A stretch of DNA of 64,000 nt from Cladopsammia gracilis (taxonomy: Eukaryota > Cnidaria > Anthozoa > Scleractinia > Dendrophylliidae): positions 62,001-126,000 of the forward strand of contig JAJGOT010000072.1 in assembly GCA_022457155.1 (NCBI GenBank). The letters are read 5' to 3'. The notes below the pieces were generated by a model. That model did no database searches and was not told the DNA's origin. It saw only the letters and a list, made by a program, of their open reading frames with translations. Both the position numbers and the translations under genes were made by a program. Positions 1 through 12,760 of this stretch are shown in pieces; position 1 is the first letter of the stretch, and each line of letters begins with the position of its first letter.

Positions 1-1
1 G

Positions 2-2353
2 CCGGCACAATTTTATAGCCGTCAAATTGTGTATGAGACTTTGTCCAAGTTCAGTAATCCAGCTCATGCAAATGGTTCTTCCATACTTCCACAGCCTCCT
101 CATGATCATTGCTATGCCACAGCCTCAACCTCCATCCCTGAAACACAAAGTATAGTAAATCAGCCAAAAATACTTTCAATAATTCCCTGTATTGGCCCCT
201 TACATGTGTCATTAAATGGCAGAGAAACTGTTTTTAATGATTACCGATTATTTTTTGAAAACATCTACAAGCAACTGTTTCCAAAAAGTAAGCTGGCCAA
301 AAGCCCAAAGCCATGGCGGATAAGTCTTCTGCAAGAGGTTGTTTATGGAGGATGGCTTTTTATCAGAGACAGCATCAAAGACAAGTTTTCTTACTGTAAG
401 GACACTGAATACAGGACACTGTTAAATTTACTAGACAATTATTTGCCCCTTGTCCTCACTATCTACTCTGTGACTTTTAAAATGAATAACTTTCCAGAAT
501 ACTTTAACGCTATAATACGGATCTGGACTATGTTTGTTTGCCTTGAACGGCACCACTATGATAAAGCTCCGCTGGTCTGGCTGGCTATGTGCACCTATTG
601 GGGAAAGCACCATCCTAAGTTATACAACCTTCTGAGGTCATGTCTGGTTATATTTGACGAGTATCCCGTTGAAAATGCGCATAGCATAATAAGAGCTAAA
701 ACCAACCCTCATGATACAGCTGAGCAAATAATCAAGAAAGCCAAGGCAACCTTTCAATCAAAACACTCTCAGCAGAACTTCAAAGAACATTTTGCACCTG
801 CAAATAAACAACACTTCAAACTAAACCACCTGACAAGTCTGAAAGCTAAATGTGCTACTATTCTGGCTGATATTTTTACACAGATTTCAAAGAATCCAGG
901 AATGGCAAAGATATGGAATGAAGGTAAAAAGAAAAAACTACTGTTGCCAAGAGTTTTTGGTAATGAAGCTGTTAAATCAAAAGTTCTTCCATTGGGATAC
1001 TGTGGAAATACTATGCCTAAAGAAGACAGGAGATGTGATCTACAAGGATGTAACATATGTGGGGATCAGCCATGGCACATTTTTGAGGGCTGCTCGCATT
1101 CATTTCATGAGGTTTGTCTAGATGATCACCAATTTTGTCCCCTTTGTCACACATTCTTAGAAGAAAGAGCAAGGTCTCTGTCACAAACAGCTCAAGATGC
1201 CATCTTGAATCCTAAAGAAAAAGAGACTCCCATTTCATCTACTAATACTGATATAAGCAATGATGATCAAGTCTTAGATGCCTTGGATGACTTAGATGCC
1301 TTAACAGCAAACAGAAGTAGCTTAGATGTGGAGAGTCAGTTGCAGTCCATCAATGTGAAACTATCGGCACTGCCACTACCCCCTCCACCACCCTTACCTC
1401 AGCACCAACCACTAGCCCCTCCAGCACTAGTAACGCAACAGTCTACCACATGTAGCACAAGAAAGCAGCCCATGTGTAAAAAATGTCATCACACAAGAAA
1501 GGGTCATTCATACCCGAAGAATGCACCTATTAGATGTCCCAGATGTTCAGGGGGGATTTGTACAAGCAACAACAATACTATGTCACCACCAAGTGTATCC
1601 CCACCAGCATCAAGTGTACCTCTGCCAGCATCAAGTGTACCCCCACCACCAACAAGTGTACCCCCACCACCAACAAGTGTACCCCCACCACCAACTAGTG
1701 TACCTGCACCACAACAGCAATTCTATCTCCAGACAACTAATCATTTTGGATATGTCAATAAATTTTTATTGCCTCAACAACTTTCACAATGTTCAATATT
1801 TGGTATACAGCTAGGCAGCAATGCCTGCACAATAATTGCAGCCTTTGGTGGTATGAAGTTTTTAGATGGAACTCTTCCATTCCCAACACCAGTAAATCTC
1901 CTACGGTCTATTGCTTCATTTGCTAACTCAATGAAAGAGGGAAATTTGCTTTACAATACATTGAACATGCCACTGAGTCAACCAAACTTAAATGTCCAGG
2001 AAGCACTTCAAACAAGAACTGACAATTATAACCTTAAAATAGTTGAGGACATAGGGATCTTTTGTAAAGCATCTCTCACAGACAAGCTGAATGAAATTTG
2101 CTCCATTGCTGAGGATTGTTGTACAATCCTTATTGCTCCACCAGACAAGTCAATGCTTCTTTGCTGTAGTAAAGCTGAACAGTCAATCGCACTGTTTGAA
2201 AGTCATCCTCATGGACAACATGGAGGGATAGTAGCACTTGCCAAATATGAGCACCTTGACAAATTTGTGTCGTATCTATCACTTATGTGTGTGCGTGACT
2301 GGGGACATGATATTGATGGTGCTAACTTATTTGTAATGGGAGCTAAGGAGTAA
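2..2353 (+). CDS. Partial selfish-element-like protein with RING finger and C-terminal cysteine-protease-like domain
   Basis: The frame is open from the first bases of the window to the TAA at 2351-2353, so the 5' end lies to the left. The triplet at 29 is GTG and not a start; residue numbers below count from it. Residues about 180-255 contain the string EYPVENAHSIIRA, reminiscent of the C-terminal part of large cnidarian transposase-like proteins (weak inference). Residues about 336-374 form a Cys/His cluster of RING type (CNICG, CSHSFHEVC, FCPLC). Residues about 520-565 are a proline/serine repeat (PPPPTSV units). A second Cys-rich CxxC pair lies near 490. The last 180 residues carry Q594, C600 (NACT) and E724-S-H726, an arrangement like papain-fold deubiquitinases such as the herpesvirus tegument type (C76). 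This is by pattern only. There are no introns over 2.3 kb, unlike the gene downstream, which fits a mobile-element or retroposed origin. No terminal repeats were found within the window. Confidence 0.6.
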   Translation, partial: PAQFYSRQIVYETLSKFSNPAHANGSSILPQPPHDHCYATASTSIPETQSIVNQPKILSIIPCIGPLHVSLNGRETVFNDYRLFFENIYKQLFPKSKLAKSPKPWRISLLQEVVYGGWLFIRDSIKDKFSYCKDTEYRTLLNLLDNYLPLVLTIYSVTFKMNNFPEYFNAIIRIWTMFVCLERHHYDKAPLVWLAMCTYWGKHHPKLYNLLRSCLVIFDEYPVENAHSIIRAKTNPHDTAEQIIKKAKATFQSKHSQQNFKEHFAPANKQHFKLNHLTSLKAKCATILADIFTQISKNPGMAKIWNEGKKKKLLLPRVFGNEAVKSKVLPLGYCGNTMPKEDRRCDLQGCNICGDQPWHIFEGCSHSFHEVCLDDHQFCPLCHTFLEERARSLSQTAQDAILNPKEKETPISSTNTDISNDDQVLDALDDLDALTANRSSLDVESQLQSINVKLSALPLPPPPPLPQHQPLAPPALVTQQSTTCSTRKQPMCKKCHHTRKGHSYPKNAPIRCPRCSGGICTSNNNTMSPPSVSPPASSVPLPASSVPPPPTSVPPPPTSVPPPPTSVPAPQQQFYLQTTNHFGYVNKFLLPQQLSQCSIFGIQLGSNACTIIAAFGGMKFLDGTLPFPTPVNLLRSIASFANSMKEGNLLYNTLNMPLSQPNLNVQEALQTRTDNYNLKIVEDIGIFCKASLTDKLNEICSIAEDCCTILIAPPDKSMLLCCSKAEQSIALFESHPHGQHGGIVALAKYEHLDKFVSYLSLMCVRDWGHDIDGANLFVMGAKE

Positions 2354-4270
2354 TTTTGCTTATGTTACTGAGTTACATAGTGTGTAGGACTTCTTAAATA
2401 GCTATACAACTATTTAAAAAAGGTTGTTTTACTTAAGTCTATGCCCCTAGACCACAAAGGAGCATGGGAGGTATGAAATAACTGGTTCTTTGGCAAATGT
2501 CTGGCATTCTACAACATGAAAAATGGTCAGAGCCCAAAACAATAATAAAAATTAATATGTAATGCAATGTCTACTCAAAATTTTATTTCTAAAGTGTTTT
2601 TTTATTTTCAGCACGCTAAAGGTGCATGGCATGTATACTTGACTATAGCTGCAACAACCTTTTCTGAAATAGGTGTATAAGCTTGCCAAAGTGACAAGAG
2701 GGTCTGAAACTATTTTCAGCTAAGAAAGTGGTGGTTATTGTTTATGTTACAATTACAGTAAAAATAATATAATGCACATCCAAAAAAACTATATTATCAT
2801 GATATTATGAGTTTTGCTTTTGAGGCAATCTCAAATTTAGTTCATTTGTCATACAAACTGACAACAATCCCAAATGAAGCTATTTCAGGGGCAATTCCCA
2901 AGCAGAGACTTCAAGTATAGCAAAACTTATGTTAAGGAACAGTTTAATGAGTTAGTTTATACTCAAAACATCTAAAAAATCTCCAACTTCCCCCATTTTC
3001 CAAGCCAATGTAGGACCATGTATTAAAAGCAAATTGAATGTAGTTTAGTTTCCAATATATATTGCTCTGGCACAACGAGCGGTTTTCGAATAATAAACAA
3101 CTAATTAATATTCAATAAACAATAATTTTTTGTAGATTTGTTAATTTGAGTTGAGGCTTCATTTTGCTACCGATTGCAAAGAAAAAAGTGATTACAAGAT
3201 AACAAGAGTTCTAGAAACGGTGTATGATTTATTTGAAGTTATGGCATTCGCCACGAGGGAAGTTGAACTACACAAACAACAAGACGAGAACCAACGTGTT
3301 TCACTATAAAGCTGAAAACACAAAACTTCCCCCATTTTGTGATTGATCTCTGCTAGATAAACGGATTTCAAAATGATAGTTGTTGCCATTTTTATTTAAA
3401 ACTCTGTGGCACAACGACTGGACTTCGAAATCATGGTCTGCCAAGACGGCGAGAAATTGGCATTTTGCATTAGAGCAGGGAAGTTCACCGAAAGATTTCG
3501 CATGTACTCCTTGGCGCGATTTCTTAAATAGGGACTTAAATAAAACAAACTTACCTTTACGGATACGTTGACAGTTCATATATCAATTCTGGGTAGAAAG
3601 TTCACGTGGCAATGTCCATTGAAGACCACAAATCCGCCATTAATCCATAAGTCCTTGCATAGAGTTGTCTCTTCGAATTGTTGAACAGCATTACAATCTC
3701 AAGCTCAAAGGGCCAGTATTTTCATCCCCAACTTACTAATATGATTTGTACTTTTACTATGTGTTGATTTAAAGTTTTTCCCGCAAACGAAAATGAAGGA
3801 ATTAGCCCCGAATTTAGCCACGGCACTTGACAACAAGATATCACTTTGGAGCCAAAGCAAGCAAGTCGCGTACTTTTGTGCGCATGCGTGACAAGAAAGG
3901 CCCCTGTTTATATAACGTAATGTCGACACTTAGAATTTATTTTCAACAAATTTTTAAGTGTCAAAAAGAAAATCTAAAATCCCCACTCAGTATTGAACCT
4001 GTGACCTCAGCTAGGCTTAGGCTTACATAACCTACCGTACCACTGTACCACCTAACTTCTCGGGTTGTTTAGGCCTAAATTTAACTATATAAACTGCTAC
4101 CCCCAACCTCAACTGAAAGCTAACCAGTTACTCCGTTATATAAGTCTCAATAAGGCGTCCGAGGTGGTCCAACCTGATTTTGGAGTATCCATTCCAGTCA
4201 CCACCATAAACAAAGGGTAATAATTAAACAACAAGCATAAATACTGTCATCTTCTGGACACTTGCTGCAA
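2354..4270. other. Non-coding stretch, no gene seen
   Basis: AT-rich sequence after the first gene. Only short chance frames occur. The phrase gtggcacaacga followed by a 'ttcgaa' box recurs near 3070 and 3405, suggesting diverged repeat pieces. At about 3985-4065 the minus strand has a tRNA-like D-arm/T-arm arrangement, probably a degenerate SINE head. No splice-bounded exon was recognised. Confidence 0.4.
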
Positions 4271-4706
4271 TTAAAGGGAACTTCCATTGTCAGAACAAAT
4301 TGGCGTTAAATTGTTGGAAATAAAGTCGAAATTTAAATTTTTTAAAAGAACAGGTGCAAATATAATTTTAATGTACAAAAAAAAAATGGATACGAATATC
4401 GCCTGTTCATTCTTTTTCGCTTTCAAATTTCCCGCGCGCCACCATTTTGAATATTTATGACGTGTTACGGTTGCCGCTATTGTTAAGAAACGAAGTTCTT
4501 TTGTATGCAACAATTAAACTACCGTAACACGTCATAAATATTCAAAATGGCGGCGCGCGGGAAATTTAAAAGCGAAAACAGTCGATATTCGTATTCATTT
4601 TTTTGCACACTAAAATTATATTTGCACCTATTTTTTATTAATTAATTTAGACTTTATTTCCAACAATTTAACGTCAATTCGTTATAACAATGGAGGTTCC
4701 CTTTAA
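4271..4706. mobile_element. Long-inverted-repeat MITE flanked by TTAA
   Basis: The sequence starts TTAAAGGGAACTTCC and ends GGAGGTTCCCTTTAA. The two arms (about 4271-4480 and 4520-4706) are imperfect reverse complements over nearly their whole length, including the 'cgtaacacgtcataaatattc' region written on both strands. No protein is encoded. TTAA at both ends suggests a piggyBac-like TTAA target duplication (inference). Confidence 0.75.
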
Positions 4707-7610
4707 TACACCACAAAACGGTTTTCCTTTTTGCATTCTGCTGCATCACCGTCTCAAGCCAGACATCTCTCTGCTTAATTTTCTGGCGAAGCGATAAAGT
4801 GTGTTTGATTGGTTTCAATTATTATTGTAGGCGCGGAAACCTCGACAGACGGCGTGAGGTTTCCCGTCGTGGTAGCCCGCGTAATGTGGGGTAGAAAGGT
4901 TTGCATGAAACTGAAAACTCTGGGCAAGGGGGAAAAAATAAAAGATTTGTCGGGTTTGAAGAAAGTAAGACAACACTTCAGAAAAGCCATGATGCCAATT
5001 TTACAATTTTCCGTTTCTCACGAGTTTCTAAGATTTTTTCAGTACATACTTGTTCAATCCAGAAAGAAAATCTTTTGAAAAAAGCTGAAAAGAAATAAAT
5101 AAAAAGAGAAGAGCTCTGGGATCTAGAATTTATCTCGCCATTTGTTTTGGGCATGCGCTGTGAGGTCCAGATGGAGTTTTCCAGAGCCTTTGATCTTGCG
5201 CGGTCAAGAAAACCGAAGACTCTGGAGCCGTGAATGCACGAAGGGTAGAAAACCCCATATATCGTAATAAATTTAATACTGAAATATTAAATGTCTAGAT
5301 ATTTTACTCCTAACCCTAACCCGTTTTATTTCAAGAACTGATATATATATATACGGTAGTCAGTGGATGACAATAGTGGCATTTATTGAATGGCCAGAAA
5401 ATAATTTTGTCTATTGAGTTAAGAAGACGGAATGTTTGTTCAAAACATTTAGTTATTTTAAGAATATACCAATGTCTCTGCGCCTGACTTGTATTCAAGT
5501 CATCGATTCCTTAATTAACGTCTCCTCTCACTGAAATGAAACGAGATGATTAAGGTGGCTCCAAGTAGTTTTTTTTTTTTTGGGTCACACTTCCCATTTT
5601 GAATGCGCTTATACATAATCTTACTTTAGCTCAATGAATCTGAATTTGATACCAGATGTTAGGCTTGGATGAAAGTTTCGGGCGATGATAATCGACGTTT
5701 TCATAGCAACGGTAAACAAACATGGCGAAAAACAGTATTTCTTAATTATCTTTCGATTTTGGGGCTACCCGCGACAAGCGAATAAATGGGCTATAATCTA
5801 CACAGTGTAGCACACTAAATGGGAAAATTTCAAACAAATTAAATTGTTCGATTTTGAATAAATCGCTGAAAACGTGCCATTCTTGTAAAAAATTTTGCCC
5901 TTTCCAGCCATTATTTTGTCTGTTTTGTTCATATTTCTTTGCTTCTATCACTTTTGGCGATGGTTTCTTCCAATTTCAAGATTATAAAGTAAGCTTAAAC
6001 CAAGCTTCTGGCCATAACCATGAAAACGCGAATCCTAAAAAAAACTTTTAAATGAGAGCTTCTGAGAAGACTTCAAAATTTGTATGTATGAGTTAAAGGA
6101 CTCTTGTTGGTGAAAGGTTTAATTAGAGCTAGGTAACAAAACTACAGACTTTCTAATCTTGTACTGTAAATAGAACTCGTGTGAATTTATATAAAATTGC
6201 TTTAATAAAGGTTACAAACGATTTACCTCTTCCATTTGTGTCTATGCATGTCTAGATGGATTTTTGAAAACCACGTCGCTCTAAGTAAGCGTCTGTGAGT
6301 GTGTTTGACATTGGTTTTTTTGTCGTTCAAAAACTATCTATAAACTCCACAATATAAAAACTAAAGCTGTCGCTAGTCTTTTTTTCTCTCGCTCTTGCTC
6401 CCTTTCCCTCTTCTGATCTGTCTCTTCTCTTTGATTTTCGGGCTGATCGGGGTCGTAAAAACCCTTGTTTGGACTGGTTGTAGTGAAATTGCTGTAATTT
6501 TCATCTGCCATGTTTTCAAAAATTCAGCTATATCTCGATAGTAAGGCGACAATGATTAGTGAGTCAGAGTGGAATTTTAAAATTCGCGTTAAGGCGGTGG
6601 TACACCTGAATGCCATTTTTCCGCCTCTTGACATGTCTTTAATGGATATATCTCGTTCACATTTCAAGTAATCCGAAAACCCTTAGCTTAAAACATAAAT
6701 CTATGTTGTGGGGTGTTTTGTATGTTTGGGAGGAAAAAGTGTTTCTCAAAGGATTGGTACATTTTAGAGAAATATTGAAGATTTAGTGAATTTTTAAAAT
6801 TAGAATTTGTAGTTAATAATTAATAGACGGACACAAAGTTAGTCCACTACAACCTGGAGTGCTCTTGCGTGGGTATCAACTGTCTGTTGGTGTTCCAAAA
6901 ATCATTTTCTTTCTCCTATCCCTTCTTAAAACCTCTTAAAATTTCAGGCGCCAAACGAAGCAAGGCGCGTTGATTATCAGTCGGATTATCAGTTTTTTCT
7001 AAACCTTGAAAGGCGAAAACGCTTTAAAAAGTGATTATTGATAGAGACAAAGACGTCTGTATGTTCTGAGAATTTTACTTCCATTCTCGACCTCAGAGCT
7101 CTTCTCTTTTGCGCCCCCTGCATCCCCCGCCCACCCACTCTGGGGTCGAGAATGTTTTACTTTGCAACCTGCGAAAACAATTTTACTTTTAAAATTTGTA
7201 CACACTCTAATTGTTTTGGAAAAGTATTTTTCTTTTCAAAGATGGTAACAAACTTCTTATTTCGATTTTATTTTAAAACAAGGCTTTTGGGGGGAATAGG
7301 GGCCGGGGGAGGCTGGGAGTCATTTTTCACACGCGAGCACTTGAGCCCGCGTTGATAAGCGCATGGCTGTACACTATGTGTCCCCATACACCACGTACCT
7401 ACTGTCATCCCAGTTGTTGACGGAAGTGTCGACGGAAGCATGACTTTTTCGGGGAAGAAATACTTCATCAGTTGATAAAAATCGCCACTCCAGCTTAAGA
7501 TGTAGACGTTCAGCACAAGTAAACGGTTCTGTTTTACAAGTTGGGACCCAAGTTTGTCTTGCAACAGTTGCAACTGGCGTAGTCTAGATCGGCGTTCGAT
7601 CGTTCATAAG
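4707..7610. other. Upstream region of the ankyrin-GT4 gene, no gene seen
   Basis: No convincing coding exon. It contains short AT microsatellite (5340-5353), pyrimidine-rich stretches (about 6380-6425) and G-rich tracts (7290-7315). The promoter and 5' UTR of the downstream gene are probably in the last few hundred bases. No TATA box or initiator could be assigned with confidence. Confidence 0.35.
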
Positions 7611-7781
7611 ATGAGCCATGAAAACTCTCAGAGTACAAGAACAGAAAAGCTTTGGACTGACTTTCTGCAAGCAGTACACAACGGAGATGAAAACAAATGG
7701 ACAAGGATTCTTATAGAGAGTGTCAGTCTCGTTAGTGGAAGTCCAAATCCTTTCTTGACGCGACAAATACAAACAACGCAG
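7611..7781 (+). CDS. Exon 1 of ankyrin-GT4 gene: start and N-terminal cap
   Basis: ATG at 7611 is the first ATG in the open frame; upstream in-frame triplets before it are not ATG. The exon holds 57 codons and ends ACG CAG before a good donor (GTCAGT, 7782), phase 0. Residues 14-35 (LWTDFLQAVHNGDENKWTRI) look like the N-terminal capping helices that precede an ankyrin array. The rest is a Ser/Thr-rich leader without signal peptide. A further upstream coding exon cannot be excluded. Confidence 0.65.
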
Positions 7782-8624
7782 GTCAGTATATTTGTTGGTA
7801 CAATTTCACACTACGAGTAGATCTGAAGCACCCACGGGGTGGGGGGAGGGGGGTGGTAAGGGGTCCAAACCCTTACCCTTTTATATACCATTTTTGACAG
7901 AAAAGGTAAACCTTTCATGGCCTAATCTTAACTTTGCATATTTAAAAGCCTTACGAAATCTGTTATACTTAACTTTCTACTTGTCAAACTAAATCACTTG
8001 ATAAGACCAATGAATGGAAATATTGAAATGAACCGATTTCCAACAAACACTCTTTTAATCTGTGATTACTGCTAGTTTAAAAGTGATGCAAAAGGTTAAA
8101 GGATGACTTCCCATTAAAACCATAATTTATTATCCTCCAAAATCATAGTCCCAATAGAATACCTGTTTATAAAATTGTCATGTTGACCAGATAGGGACAT
8201 CTAGGGTTGCCAAAACAAAGCTCAAAAGAAATTATATATTCTTTTCGTTATAGCATTTAAATCAGAAAATGTACCCGGTATTAAACCACACCACAGAAAT
8301 ACACTTTATTTGTTGCCACCCCTTATCTTTCCACCTTCACCCTCAAAAAAGAAAAATACTGGACAAAATTTTGAAAATGCTATTTAATAATCCTTCTCAT
8401 CCCGGTGTCCCTTTACTAAATTTGCTGCATATACCGATGTATTGGTTTAAATCAGTTTAATTTTAAATTTATAGCTTTCTTGAAAGTTTTCAAGGTCAAA
8501 AACAAAATTTAAACCACAACATATGACGACTAACTAAACAAGGTGGTTTGTCTCTTTTTAATGCTTAAAAGCAGCTAGTTTTTACAGATACGTAAGGTTT
8601 AAGGTTTCAGTTTTTTTCTCTTAG

Positions 8625-8723
8625 GGAACACTAACAGCACTACATTTAGCAGTGAAGCATGGCAAAGAGAGCATAGCAAACCTGCTTTTGGAGAAGGGAA
8701 TCAACATCAATGCTGTTAGTCAT
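8625..8723 (+). CDS. Exon 2: one ankyrin repeat
   Basis: Acceptor TTAG at 8621-8624 after a pyrimidine tract, donor GTAAGA at 8724. Exactly 33 codons, phase 0 to 0: one complete ankyrin unit with GTLTALHLAVKHG, the helix ANLLLEKG and the loop INAVS. The one-repeat-per-exon structure is typical of ankyrin genes. Confidence 0.85.
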
Positions 8724-9853
8724 GTAAGATCTCTTGAGTAATAGATATCTATTCAGCTGTGGAGATGACAAATTAAAGTAATCAGGAAAAATAATTAATT
8801 AATAGTTTTTGACTATTACTAGCAATGACTTGTTAGTCTATCAAAGTAGACGAGTCTCAAAACTGTGTTTGCTGGGGAAATTTGTGCCTCTAGATATTGT
8901 CAGCCTGCTTTCACTCCTTGACCTCCCTCCTCCTGGAGCTCAGTTGTGGAACAACTAGCCCACAGAATTAAGACTAGCGTTTTCCTTAAGCGAATTTAAG
9001 ACAAAACTAAGTAGCCATAGTTTTTAAGTAAAGTTTTAAATATATTTTGAACACGGCCTCCATGAAAAGCAGTTTTTATTTTTTATATTGTACCTCTTAT
9101 TTGTAGTTAGGAAGTTAGGTAGTTAGCTGATTATGATAATTTAAGCTGATGGAAATACCGTGTATAAATAAAGTTATCTATCCTTCCCAATACCCCCCCC
9201 CCCCCTAATATCCATGTATGGGATCAGTATTGGTAGTTTGGACTGTTTAAAATCCCCTCCCTTGGGCCCGTAATTATTCTCACTAGGGAGCACATAACTT
9301 GTTCCAGAGTGTCTTATAATATGTACTGGTGCAGTGCAGAATCTTCCAGTATGTTGAACTTTATAGCTAGAAAAAAGAAAGGACTGTTTCAGAGTTCTGA
9401 TGTTTCTTTGAACTTGAATCTTTGAGTACATCTTGCAATTCCTGTTTGACTTCAGCTAGTCCAAGGCTAAGTCTCAGACTCTGATTTTTGGATCTTCATG
9501 TCTCTTTTGGGTATTCTGGTAACCCTACATTCATGTGTACAACATACTATAGGTCTTGGATAGGTTAATTACTGTAAATCATCTATTAAGCTACCCAGGG
9601 TTGGGGGGGGGGGGGGGTTATTTATTTCCAGCGCATATGAGGGGGGCTTTTTATAGTTTAGTGAAATGCCGTGTGATCAAAACTTTTCTGCACATGGATA
9701 AAATTAATGTCTGTTGTACTTTCCTGATTAGCATAATTATGATTAGTAACATGACAAGTACCTGCAGACAAGTAATGTTTATCTACTAAAGCTTGCAAGT
9801 ACTGTCACTTTGTGAATTCATGCCCAGATTGGTACAGTTACAATATTAATGGT

Positions 9854-10158
9854 ATCAATAACAAAATTCTCGATTGTGATTGGTCATCCGGCGCCTATTT
9901 TTTACGTAATTGACGCGCGGTCACGTGGGTGTCCAATGACAGCTATCCAATTACAACTTTTTGTAATTGGATAGCTGTAATTGGACACCTATGTTGTGTG
10001 CACGTCAATCAGTTGCATTTCAGTGGGTTCTTTTTTGCTGTTTTCCTTCTACTTTCAAACTGATAGAAAATATCCTAGACATTTTTGGACATTTAGACAT
10101 TTAGACATTTAGACATTTTTTCCACAGAGACTTTTTAATCTCGAATTTTGTTATTGAT
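9854..10158. repeat. Inverted-repeat (MITE-like) segment with internal hairpin
   Basis: Ends are reverse complements: atcaataacaaaattctcga at 9854 and its match ending at 10158. Inside, 9928-9989 is a near-perfect hairpin (ggtgtccaat ... ttggacacc) with a loop of about six bases. Non-coding, in the intron after exon 2. A further imperfect inverted pair around 'acaattcaggg' spans about 10188-10285. Confidence 0.55.
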
Positions 10159-10266
10159 GCGATTAATTAGTAATTGAAGTTCGTGTCGTACAATTCAGGG
10201 GTAATCGTGCTTGAATTTCAAATCGTCCTCGCGCTAAGTACTCGGCCGATTTGAAATTACTCGCCG

Positions 10267-10311
<45 letters not shown>

Positions 10312-10380
10312 TATTGTTTTGCTTGTGAACAAAAAAGTGGAAGGATGTAGGGGCTTAAAGGAGGGGGGTGTGGTTAATAC

Positions 10381-10523
10381 CCCTTATTTGATGGTTTAAC
10401 AGATAATACGCACAGATATTTTATGAGTTGCGTGGTATTTTTGAGCCCCGCGGGGGTGAGAAAAAAATGCGAGCAATGAGTAAAATGTCCGCACCTATCA
10501 TCTGTTAAACCATCGAATAAGGG
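10381..10523. repeat. Short hairpin MITE
   Basis: Arms cccttatttgatggtttaac (10381) and its near reverse complement ending at 10523, about 95 bases apart. Non-coding, intronic. Confidence 0.6.
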
Positions 10524-10828
10524 ATTTATTATTCGACTGAAATTCTTGTATTTATAACAGCTTGTGTCTTAAAACCAAGATGCTACTGTGTAATACGCTG
10601 GGATATTTTGCATGTTCTCTTTCCCTTATAAGGTAAAATGACGTCACAGTCAAATAATAAATAAACTTATTGCTCCGAAAAGGGGGATTATTTTATTTGA
10701 TAGGGGGTTTTATTTAAGAGGGCAGGGCTTTAAATAGGGGATTTACATGTATGGTAATCATGTAATTTGGAAGGTTTTAATTTATTACTTCCTTTAAAAA
10801 CATTTTTTGCTGAAATTTGTTCTCATAG

Positions 10829-10939
10829 CCAAATAAATACACAGCCCTTCATATGGCAGTAGAACAGCTGGATGACAACATAGGAATAATTCAGATACTT
10901 CTGGGACACAAAGATATTAATGTCAATAAAACTGATGCG
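10829..10939 (+). CDS. Exon 3: ankyrin repeat with lengthened helix
   Basis: Acceptor CATAG at 10824-10828, donor GTGAGT at 10940, 37 codons, phase 0 to 0. It encodes the signature YTALHMAVEQ, then the helix IIQILLGHK and the loop DINVNKTDA. It is four residues longer than the canonical 33, with the extra residues (LDDN) in the turn after the first helix. Confidence 0.85.
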
Positions 10940-11300
10940 GTGAGTGTTATAATTATTTATTTTTTTCCCTTTAACTCCCTGAAGAGTGCCAATTACATCA
11001 AAATTCAAGAAAAATCTCAAAATTCATTTTGTAAAATATTGAAAAAAAAATGTACCTGCATGCAAGAGGTCTCATTTGAATGGTCACACACCATGGGATT
11101 TCATCCAGACTCAAAAGTTAGAACCACTTCATGTCTCCATAATTGACTCTGGGAGTGAAAGGGTTTAAGTCTGGTAATTATTTTATTTAGTGCCTCTGCA
11201 GAATGACTGACTCAAATTTTTGATTATCCTGCTAAGTGACTCCTAAGTGATGTTTTTTCACAGTTCACATTTTATTTTTCCCAAAACCATATTAAATAAA

Positions 11301-11758
11301 ATTAACCGACTTCCTCGCATAAATGGAAGGTGGGTGCCTGGGGTATCCAGGGGCTTCCACAGTGGCCAGCCAGCCCCTAGATAAAATACTGCCCCCGTGG
11401 CTGGCAAATCCCCGCAACCCAGCCATGAGCTCCCATTACAGGCACCCGTCACACTGATTGACGGGGTGGGGTGGGGCAACACTGAAGACAACCGTTACAA
11501 AACCGCTAAAGACTGAAACAAAAACCGCTACAAAACCACTTGAAAAACTTGAAGATCCTAGCTGAGACAAAGCTGCAACATTCCATGTGAGCCTGCACTA
11601 GAGAGTTTGACCACTGACTGGAAGCATCTGCTAAGCTCATGGTGGTTAACTTTGTTAAATTGTCATTTAACTAAATTTAATCGACTGCCTCATTTAAATG
11701 GAAGGTGGGTGCCTGGGGTATCCAGGGGCTTCCACTGTGGCCAGCCAGCCCCTAGATA
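11301..11758 (+). repeat. Pair of dispersed direct repeats, about 83 bases each
   Basis: 11301-11383 and 11674-11758 share nearly identical sequence including ggtgggtgcctggggtatcc and ccagccagcccctagata. The copy pair is 290 bases apart. Possibly two fragments of one repeat family; no coding content. Confidence 0.6.
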
Positions 11759-12035
11759 GAAGTGGCCGCACCAATACGGAAGCTATGGCCAGTGAAACAA
11801 CCCCCTAATAACCCCCTAATAGCCCCCTATTAAGTAATAAATGCTATCATTTTAACATGTTCTCGCATGAGCCAGAATTTAGTACAACGTATCAGTTCGC
11901 GACTTTACTCAAAGTTTAAGTTTAACCTCAGTACATGCAGGCTCTGTTGTGTGGTTTAAGACTACTGTATTTGTAACAACATTTTTTTACCCCAAATGCT
12001 TATGAAATATTTTGTGTTATAATTATTTTTTACAG

Positions 12036-12134
12036 TATGGGCATACACCTATAAAGATTGCGGCTGAAAAAGGAAACGCAGAGGCAGTAAAATTGCTTCT
12101 TGACAAAGGAGCGGACATTACAATAGCTGACAAA
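12036..12134 (+). CDS. Exon 4: one ankyrin repeat
   Basis: Acceptor TACAG at 12031-12035, donor GTAGGT at 12135. 33 codons, phase 0 to 0: YGHTPIKIAAEKGN, then AVKLLLDKGADIT. A complete canonical repeat. The following intron (12135-19099) is long because it holds the DIRS element. Confidence 0.87.
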
Positions 12135-12760
12135 GTAGGTTACGCTCGCTAAGCAGATTTAATTATTACAGTCACTGAAAATTAAGCCCATATTATTTTT
12201 ATTGACATTATTATGTTAATTAAATATGACTAACTCAATTTAATTACAACTACTTAAGAAATAAGCTCGTATCTCTGAACCACTCACTTATCTACTAATT
12301 TACATGTGGGTGCTGGTGTCATTCCAGTAATGGCTTACTTGCTAAACTGTTGGTTGCTTATTTTGTTGGAGAAGTTTCCAAATAGAATGGCATTCTAGGT
12401 ATCATAAAACAGTTCTGAACAAAAATATTAAAGTCACCATTTGTTTTGTACTTATAGAATCCTGAATATGTACTCCCCACATTAAACACATTTTCAAAGT
12501 AATTGGTACTATTTCATTATAATTGGCACTAAAAGGCATTATTGGCTGTTATTGACCATTAGAGCCAATCAGAGGTAACCTCTCTTGAGGTATTCAGCTC
12601 GGCTAATCGTTATCAGCTTACATCCAATGAGAATCATGTTATTCAATAACCGAATAATGGTGGATAATGGTTAGTGAAACGCACCAATAGCGTTTGAGAA
12701 TAAGGATAATTAAGTTTCTTTCCTCCGATAAAACTTCACATTTCTGAACATCCGACAGGC

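Noticed and set aside
4809..5098. Two overlapping plus-strand frames near 4809-5098.
   Set aside because: No homology pattern or splice signals; probably chance frames.
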